This document shows, piece by piece, positions 59,315-64,000 of a DNA stretch of 64,000 bases. The notes under the pieces were generated by a model that was not told where the DNA came from, did not search any database, and saw only the letters and a list, made by a program, of their open reading frames with translations. Position numbers and translations under genes: made by a program. The stretch's first letter is position 1; every line of letters starts with the position of its first letter. Source of the stretch: Chloroflexota bacterium (GTDB lineage Bacteria > Chloroflexota > Anaerolineae > Anaerolineales > Villigracilaceae); assembly GCA_023459215.1 (NCBI GenBank), contig JAEWVF010000111.1:5482-69481 (forward strand), given 5' to 3'.

Positions 59315-61999
59315 TTATGCCAGGAAATCTGCGGTTTTGCGCAGGAGCGTATCCGGGCTGCTGCGGGCTTCCTGGAGCAGCCTCCCGGCCATCGGCGATG
59401 ACAGGTGAACGGCGTTGCTAAGGATTTGGGCGCGAGTCTGGCTGTCCGCTTCGTGCTGGAAGGCTTGCAGCAGGATTTCCCCGGCGCGCGGGTGGCGCGA
59501 CCAGGCCAGTAACATGCAAACGCTGACCCGCACGGTCGGCAGGCTATCGGCGAGGGCAGTTTCGAGAGCGCTGAACAAAACTTCGCTGCCGTTGGCCAGT
59601 TCCAGCCCGAGGTAATTGGTGGCGTGGAATAATCCGCGCAGGATCGAGCGGCGCGCCTCGCCGGAAGTCTCGCTCAACAGCCCCGCAATCTCGACAAAGC
59701 AAGTTTCACGGGCCAGTTCGACCAGCGAAAGCGTGGCCGCGTATTTGACATTGTCGTCCGGGTCGCGCATCGCGGCGCGCACCAGCGGAATGGCCTCGGG
59801 CGCGTCGCAGGCCCCGAGCACCTCCAGCGCCAGGGCGCGGATCTCAGCCGAAGCGGCCTGCACCGCCAGGGCGAGCACCGGCACTGCCCCGGCATCCGGG
59901 TGGTTTTGCAGGCCCCAAATGGCGGCCATGCGCATCGCGTCCGAACCGCTTTGCAGGATTTTGGTCACAAGTTGGTAGGATTCCGGCTGGCGCATCTTGC
60001 ATAGCGAAAAAATCGCCGCTTCGGCCACGCGTGCGTCCGGGTCGGACAGGGCGCGCTGGAACAGCGGCGCGGCGCTGAACCACGAAAAACGATAGGCGTG
60101 GCGGATGACGCTGGCACGCTGGGGCGGCTCTCCGGTTTTGAGCACGTTTTCGAAAACCACCCGCGACTCGCGGTCGGCGCGCCGCGCCAACATATCGGCG
60201 GCGGTATAGCGCACCATGCAGTCGCCGCTGCGCAGGGCCGCCGAGAGCGCCTCGACCGAAGCCTGGGATGGGTTGAGCAGGTTGAGCACTCCGCCCAGCC
60301 CGGCCAGCGATATGCGGAATCCGCTGCCCGCTTTTTCGGCCAGCCTCGGCAGGTTTTCCGGGGCGGATTGCAGGTCGCCTTCCGGCTGAATGGGCTGGTC
60401 TTGCAGGAGTTTCTTGCGCGTCTGCAAATCGTTGAGGCTCAGATGCAGTTGGCGGCCGGCATCGACCGAAAAGGAGGCCGCCAAACGGGCTTTGCCTGGC
60501 TGTCCGGGCGGGTCGAGCGGGATTTCGAGCCGGGAGGCTTGCCGCAGGGCATTTTGCGTCTGGGCGAAGAAGACCGGCTGCCCATCCTCGTAGCGCACCT
60601 CGACCGCCTGGGCCTGCTCCGGGTTGATCTGGCCGATTTCCAGGCTGATGCTTTGCTGGCCAGGCCGCGAGGCGGACAGATGCACAACGACCGGCTGGCC
60701 GGATGGATATTTGCTGCCCATCGGGATGATTTCTTCGAGGGCCGGGCAGGATTGTTCGTCGAGGATATTCAGGCCGAAGCCGTGCGCGAGTTGGTCATCC
60801 AGGCCCAATCCTGCCGAGACCAGCAGCGCGCCTTCGACCACCGCCGTAAAGGGCTTATCGGCGCGGATGGATGTGTTCTCTACCGACCAACTCATCGCCG
60901 GCCAGGCGGGCATATCGGTGGGGCGGCGTCTGCCGGATGTGATGGCGCGGAAGTAGCTGTCGATGTTGCGCTGGACGGAAGGAACCAGCGAAGTGCCGCC
61001 GACCATCAGGATGTGGCTGATGTCTTCGCGATAAACATCCTTCTGGTGGGCCAGGCCCATGACTTTTTCGAGCGCCTGGTTCAGCGAGGTGAAAAAGCCG
61101 TTTTGCTCCATCAGCCTTTCGAAGTCGGCCCGGCTGACCTGGACGGTTTTGCGTTCGCCGTTTTTTGTCTTGAATTCGATTTGGGTTTCTTCCTGGCTGG
61201 AGAGCGCAATCTTGGCGCGTTCACAGGCGGCCAGCAGGATGGGGTCAAGCTCGGTTTGCGGCTGACCGCTTTGTGCGAGCGCGAAACGTCCCAGCCAGGC
61301 GTCGATGTCGCTGCCGCCCAGGGTCAGCCCGGTTTTGGCGATGACTTGCGCCAGGCCGCTTTTGGATGGTTTGGGCTGGCTCGAGAAGAGCACCTGTCCG
61401 GTTTGCTCGCGGCTTTCGGGCAGGCGTACCAGCGAAAGGTCGAGCGTCCCACCGCCGAAATCGATGACCAGCACAACCGCTCCCGGTTCGGTCACGGCGT
61501 AGCCGAGCGCAGCGGCGGTCGATTCGTCGACGATCCGCACCCGTTCGGCGAAACTGCCCAGCGCGCGCCGCAGCCAACTCGAATAGCCTTCGAAGGAGGC
61601 TACCGGCACGGTCAGCACAAGCTGTTCGATTTCTTCGGCCTGGTAGGGCAGGGCCGCCAGCAGGTTATCCAGGAATTGTTTACCGGCCTCGAAATCGCTC
61701 CACGGGACTCCATCCAGGATACGCGCCGGGCTGCCGTTGGCCCCGATGCCGCGCTTGAAGTTGCGGAACAGGCGGATGGCCTCCAGCGGGAAATCGGCCG
61801 CCAGCACCGCCTGGCCGATCAGCACCTCGGCGGCGCGCCCATCACAAACGTAAAGCTGGCTGGGAATCAGCCCCGGCTCCGCGCCGAAATTGTTGCTCAG
61901 GCCGGGAATAACCACAACCTGCCCGGCCTGGCGGTCTGCATCCCAACGCGCCAGCAGGGAATTGGTGGTGCCGAAGTCGATGGCTAGTTTGATGCTCAT
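59315..61999 (-). CDS. Hsp70-like ATPase fused to C-terminal HEAT repeats
   Basis: An 894-residue protein. Residues 1-400 form a DnaK-type actin fold: phosphate-1 LAIDFGTTNSLLA, VDESTAAALGYA, phosphate-2 LVIDFGGGTLDLSLV and adenosine motif ILMVGGTSLVPSVQR. Residues about 420-560 correspond to a substrate-binding beta domain, diverged from DnaK. Residues 590-894 are helical HEAT-type repeats (DARVAEAAIFSLCKM, SAEIRALALEVLGACD, DNVKYAATLSLVELAR, LPTVRVSVCMLLAWSRHPRAGEILLQAF). No DnaJ or GrpE gene is near. TTGACA (62039-62034) and TATTAC (62016-62011), 17 bp apart, lie 11 nt upstream of the ATG, again without a Shine-Dalgarno. Confidence 0.92.
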   Translation of the reverse strand: MSIKLAIDFGTTNSLLARWDADRQAGQVVVIPGLSNNFGAEPGLIPSQLYVCDGRAAEVLIGQAVLAADFPLEAIRLFRNFKRGIGANGSPARILDGVPWSDFEAGKQFLDNLLAALPYQAEEIEQLVLTVPVASFEGYSSWLRRALGSFAERVRIVDESTAAALGYAVTEPGAVVLVIDFGGGTLDLSLVRLPESREQTGQVLFSSQPKPSKSGLAQVIAKTGLTLGGSDIDAWLGRFALAQSGQPQTELDPILLAACERAKIALSSQEETQIEFKTKNGERKTVQVSRADFERLMEQNGFFTSLNQALEKVMGLAHQKDVYREDISHILMVGGTSLVPSVQRNIDSYFRAITSGRRRPTDMPAWPAMSWSVENTSIRADKPFTAVVEGALLVSAGLGLDDQLAHGFGLNILDEQSCPALEEIIPMGSKYPSGQPVVVHLSASRPGQQSISLEIGQINPEQAQAVEVRYEDGQPVFFAQTQNALRQASRLEIPLDPPGQPGKARLAASFSVDAGRQLHLSLNDLQTRKKLLQDQPIQPEGDLQSAPENLPRLAEKAGSGFRISLAGLGGVLNLLNPSQASVEALSAALRSGDCMVRYTAADMLARRADRESRVVFENVLKTGEPPQRASVIRHAYRFSWFSAAPLFQRALSDPDARVAEAAIFSLCKMRQPESYQLVTKILQSGSDAMRMAAIWGLQNHPDAGAVPVLALAVQAASAEIRALALEVLGACDAPEAIPLVRAAMRDPDDNVKYAATLSLVELARETCFVEIAGLLSETSGEARRSILRGLFHATNYLGLELANGSEVLFSALETALADSLPTVRVSVCMLLAWSRHPRAGEILLQAFQHEADSQTRAQILSNAVHLSSPMAGRLLQEARSSPDTLLRKTADFLA

Positions 62000-62010
62000 G
62001 GTGGGGAATT

Positions 62011-62039
62011 GTAATACAATTCACAAGCCGAGGTGTCAA
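62011..62039 (-). promoter_or_regulatory. Promoter of the Hsp70-HEAT gene
   Basis: Minus strand TTGACA (62039-62034) and TATTAC (62016-62011) with a 17-bp spacer. Start of transcription would be within about 6 nt of the ATG at 61999. Confidence 0.6.
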
Positions 62040-62113
62040 AACGTGTTGATTGATTGCCTATGAAAAGCAATTCACTATGAAATTGACATGAAATTTACAG
62101 GAGTGATGACAAA

Positions 62114-62602
62114 GTGATCTCAATGACCATTGGTAAAGTTTTTAAAATTTTCTCGATTGCAATCCTGGCAATAGTGCTGTTGGCTTCGTGTGGCGCGCCT
62201 GACCCGCAGGAAGTTGAAGATTCTATTGTAATTTTTTATTCGGATGATGGTATTTTCCAGCAGGGAAACCAAGTAAAAGCCGGATGGGGTTTAGAAGCGA
62301 GGGTTGTGAACAGATCAGATTATTGTGTATTTTTCCCTTACGATTACGGCATTAAGATTTACCTAAAAGCAGGAGAGATAGAAACAGAAATAGCAAATAC
62401 TGTAACTTACCTCAACCCCGAAGATGTTCGTTTGGTTGAAAAAAACAATGTTGGATCGCAGGGAGCGATTGTGTTGCGGCCAGATATAGCAAATATTGCT
62501 ATCGATGCCCCCCAGGAATTTCGCGCGACAATCACAGGGCATCTGTGTGATGATCAAACGGTTGAAATCACAAAAGAAATCATTTTTTTCGTGGTTCCAT
62601 AA
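62114..62602 (+). CDS. Small AT-rich lipoprotein, paralog 1
   Basis: A 162-residue lipoprotein (LLASC, Cys near 26) followed by one beta-rich domain. It contains FFPYDYGIKIYL, NTVTYLN and the conserved end PQEFRATITGHLCDD and ITKEIIFFVVP. No known domain is recognised. GTG 62114 has GGAG 10 nt upstream; an in-frame ATG at 62123 is an alternative with poorer spacing. The gene is much more AT-rich than its neighbours. It is a tandem duplicate of the next gene, about half the residues being identical. Confidence 0.82.
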   Translation: MISMTIGKVFKIFSIAILAIVLLASCGAPDPQEVEDSIVIFYSDDGIFQQGNQVKAGWGLEARVVNRSDYCVFFPYDYGIKIYLKAGEIETEIANTVTYLNPEDVRLVEKNNVGSQGAIVLRPDIANIAIDAPQEFRATITGHLCDDQTVEITKEIIFFVVP

Positions 62603-62688
62603 GCTGTTTTCCGTTTTTGGAATATAGTCGTTGCTTGTAAAGACCGCCATTTAAATTAAAACATTAATAACTATGAGAGGCAATTGCA

Positions 62689-63168
62689 GTGGCCATTAAT
62701 AAAGTTTTTAAGATTCTTTTGATTGCAATCCTGGCGATAATGCTGTTGGCTTCGTGTGGCGCGCCTGACCCACAGGAAATAGCCGATTCTCTTATAGTTT
62801 ATTATCCCAGCAACTCTATTTTTCAGCGAGAAAACCAGGTGATGGTTGGGTGGGGTTTGGAAGCATGGATTACGAATGAATCAGAATATTGTATAGTTTT
62901 CCCTTACGATTACGGAGTTAAGATATACCTGAAAGATGAAAAGGCGGAAACAGAAGTTGCGAATACTGTAACCTATGCTAATTATCAAGATGTTCGCTTG
63001 GCACAAAGAGGCGATTCTGGATCGCGTAGAATTATTCCGGTGTTGCCAGATTTAACAAATATCATTATCGATGTCCCCCAGGAATTTCGCGCGACAATCA
63101 CAGGTTATTTGTGTGACGATGAAACGGTTGAAATCACAAAAGAAATCATTTTTTTCGTGGTTCCGTAG
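62689..63168 (+). CDS. Small AT-rich lipoprotein, paralog 2
   Basis: A 159-residue lipoprotein (LLASC, Cys22) closely similar to the preceding product throughout: CGAPDPQE after the lipobox, VFPYDYGVKIYL, NTVTYANYQDVRLAQ and PQEFRATITGYLCDDETVEITKEIIFFVVP (read in parts). Two Cys (ESEYCIVF and YLCDD) could form a disulfide in both paralogs. Start GTG at 62689 with GAGAGG upstream. Function unknown; surface-exposed by inference. Confidence 0.82.
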   Translation: MAINKVFKILLIAILAIMLLASCGAPDPQEIADSLIVYYPSNSIFQRENQVMVGWGLEAWITNESEYCIVFPYDYGVKIYLKDEKAETEVANTVTYANYQDVRLAQRGDSGSRRIIPVLPDLTNIIIDVPQEFRATITGYLCDDETVEITKEIIFFVVP

Positions 63169-63215
63169 CTTGTTTTTCATCTTTGGAACATAATCACTGC
63201 TTGAATCTGAAGAAA

Positions 63216-63250
63216 AAAGAGAGACGGAGCCTTTGCGCTCGTCTCTCTTT
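63216..63250. terminator. Terminator between the lipoprotein genes and trxA
   Basis: AAAGAGAGACGGAGC (63216-63230) pairs with GCTCGTCTCTCTTT (63237-63250) with a single bulged G and A/T runs outside. Convergent genes share it; its sequence nearly repeats the hairpin at 59267-59302. Confidence 0.85.
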
Positions 63251-63282
63251 CCACTTTCTACTTTCCAACTCGTTCCCCACAA

Positions 63283-63612
63283 CTAGCCGGCCAGGAACCC
63301 CTGCACCTTGCTCTTCAGCGCCGGGGCCGGGGCTGCGCCGACGTGGCGGCTGACTTCCTGGCCGCCCTTGATGAACAACAGGGTCGGGATGCCCATCACA
63401 CCGTACTTCATCGCCCACTGCGGGTTTTCGTCGGTGTTGACCTTGGCGATGACAACTTTATTGCCCTGTTCCTTGGCAATCTCTTCCAGCGCCGGGGCGA
63501 TCATCTTGCATGGGCCGCACCAGGGCGCCCAGAAATCCACGACCACCGGGGTGGCCGACTTCAATACTTTTTCTTCGAATTCAGCATCAGAAACGTGAAT
63601 AGGTTGGGACAT
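63283..63612 (-). CDS. trxA: Thioredoxin
   Basis: A 109-residue classical thioredoxin with the redox motif WCGPC (residues 31-35, DFWAPWCGPCKMIAP), the buried Asp of VVVDFW and the cis-Pro GIPTLLF. It reduces cytoplasmic disulfides using electrons from thioredoxin reductase. ATG 63612 is preceded by AGGAG and was chosen over a longer frame with no homology. Confidence 0.97.
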   Translation of the reverse strand: MSQPIHVSDAEFEEKVLKSATPVVVDFWAPWCGPCKMIAPALEEIAKEQGNKVVIAKVNTDENPQWAMKYGVMGIPTLLFIKGGQEVSRHVGAAPAPALKSKVQGFLAG

Positions 63613-63768
63613 GGTTTTTACTCCTGGGATAAAATAGCAACAATTCTTTGATGCGCCAAAGCCAAAAAAGTTGCGCAACCGCGCCATTATAGCATCAACC
63701 CATCGGCCCAAACGCAGCGATTATCGTTGCAGCGAACAATTCCCAATAGTTAATGTCCAGCGCTCAGT

Positions 63769-63857
63769 TGTCATTTCGAGCCGCTTTTTGGCGAGAAATC
63801 TTAACCACATTGCGCAAGATTTCTCAGTCGCCGCTAGGCGGCTCCTTCGAAATGACA
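63769..63857. repeat. Dispersed inverted-repeat element, copy 2
   Basis: Same end arms (TGTCATTTCGAG; TTCGAAATGACA) and inner GCGAGAAATCTT/AAGATTTCTC words as copy 1 at 58054-58126, but longer in the right arm (an extra AGTCGCCGCTAGGCGGC segment that itself forms a small hairpin). Confidence 0.85.
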
Positions 63858-63885
63858 AGTTTAGAGCAAAATAAGAGGGTTGGGC

Positions 63886-63988
63886 CAGTCAATTGACTGA
63901 TTACGCTTTTTCGTGTCCAGTGCGTATCCAGTCAAATTTGCTTGGCGCAAAAACGTAATCAGTAAATGACTGGTTACGCTGGTTTTTG
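63886..63988. repeat. Nested direct and inverted repeats at the right edge
   Basis: ACTGATTACG (63896-63905) and CGTAATCAGT (63954-63963) are perfect complements, and CAGTCA/TGACTG words recur (CCAGTCAATTGACTGATTACG, then ATGACTGGTTACG). No gene is visible; the window ends inside this array, so its full structure is unknown. Confidence 0.5.
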
Positions 63989-64000
63989 CAGAAAAATTTG

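Noticed and set aside
60098..61987. A 629-codon open frame on the plus strand
   Set aside because: Antisense to the Hsp70-HEAT gene; no conserved motif or ribosome-binding site.
63769..63988. CRISPR-like array at the right end
   Set aside because: Repeats are inverted and unevenly spaced, with no constant-length spacers and no cas gene nearby.

Overview
This 64 kb window looks like chromosome from a GC-rich (about 57% by eye) member of the Chloroflexota, most probably an Anaerolineae-like organism. That is inferred from the mix of gene families, the many lipoproteins with Thr/Pro- or Ala/Pro-rich linkers after the lipid-modified Cys, the LCP and LysM envelope proteins, and repeated intergenic inverted repeats. 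No rRNA or tRNA gene is visible, so the assignment is not proven. Genes are dense and on both strands, most of them housekeeping or metabolic. I see no prophage, transposase, CRISPR array or replication origin.

Left third (1-23,000). A truncated SDR oxidoreductase, ndk, and a response regulator-thpR-rsfS operon, in which rsfS appears to use a CTG start, come first. They are followed by a GIY-YIG-fold protein, a C39-like peptidase with TPRs, an SbcD-like nuclease, a PIG-L deacetylase, greA, lysS, an HD-GYP phosphodiesterase and a PhzF-like protein. Next are two zinc-ribbon membrane proteins, a 4Fe-4S protein, and an envelope operon (histidine-kinase-like protein, LysM protein, LCP protein). 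A TPR protein, comM and a secreted CE1-type esterase lipoprotein close the section.

Centre (23,000-42,400): a complete xylan/xylose utilisation locus. A LacI-type regulator with repeated CCGG boxes precedes an oligosaccharide ABC importer (binding protein and two permeases, no ATPase). Behind it lie an exported GH8 lipoprotein with a GH26-like C-terminal domain, a cytoplasmic GH10 xylanase and a cytoplasmic GH3 glycosidase. Convergent to these are xylA and xylB, divergent from a ROK-type XylR across a shared promoter region carrying a Bacillus-like xyl operator. After xylR comes the xylFGH xylose importer. The model is trimming outside, uptake of xylo-oligosaccharides and xylose, hydrolysis inside, then isomerisation and phosphorylation into the pentose phosphate pathway. 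A MazEF module follows.

Right third (42,400-64,000). A GntR/FCD-controlled group encodes an FGGY kinase, a GlpD-like dehydrogenase with a C-terminal membrane anchor and an AGPS-like FAD oxidase. Next are a CBS protein and a MacAB/FtsX-like ABC operon (adaptor lipoprotein, double-FtsX permease, two different ATPases, one fused to a cyclic-nucleotide-binding-like domain), divergent from a TetR regulator with three nearby palindromes. A transglutaminase-like protein, a peroxiredoxin-like protein with a second FtsX/ATPase pair, an Hsp70-HEAT-repeat fusion, two tandem AT-rich lipoproteins and thioredoxin complete the window.

A recurring theme is that several genes have a -10-like hexamer only 6-14 nt before the start codon and no usable Shine-Dalgarno sequence, suggesting leaderless mRNAs.
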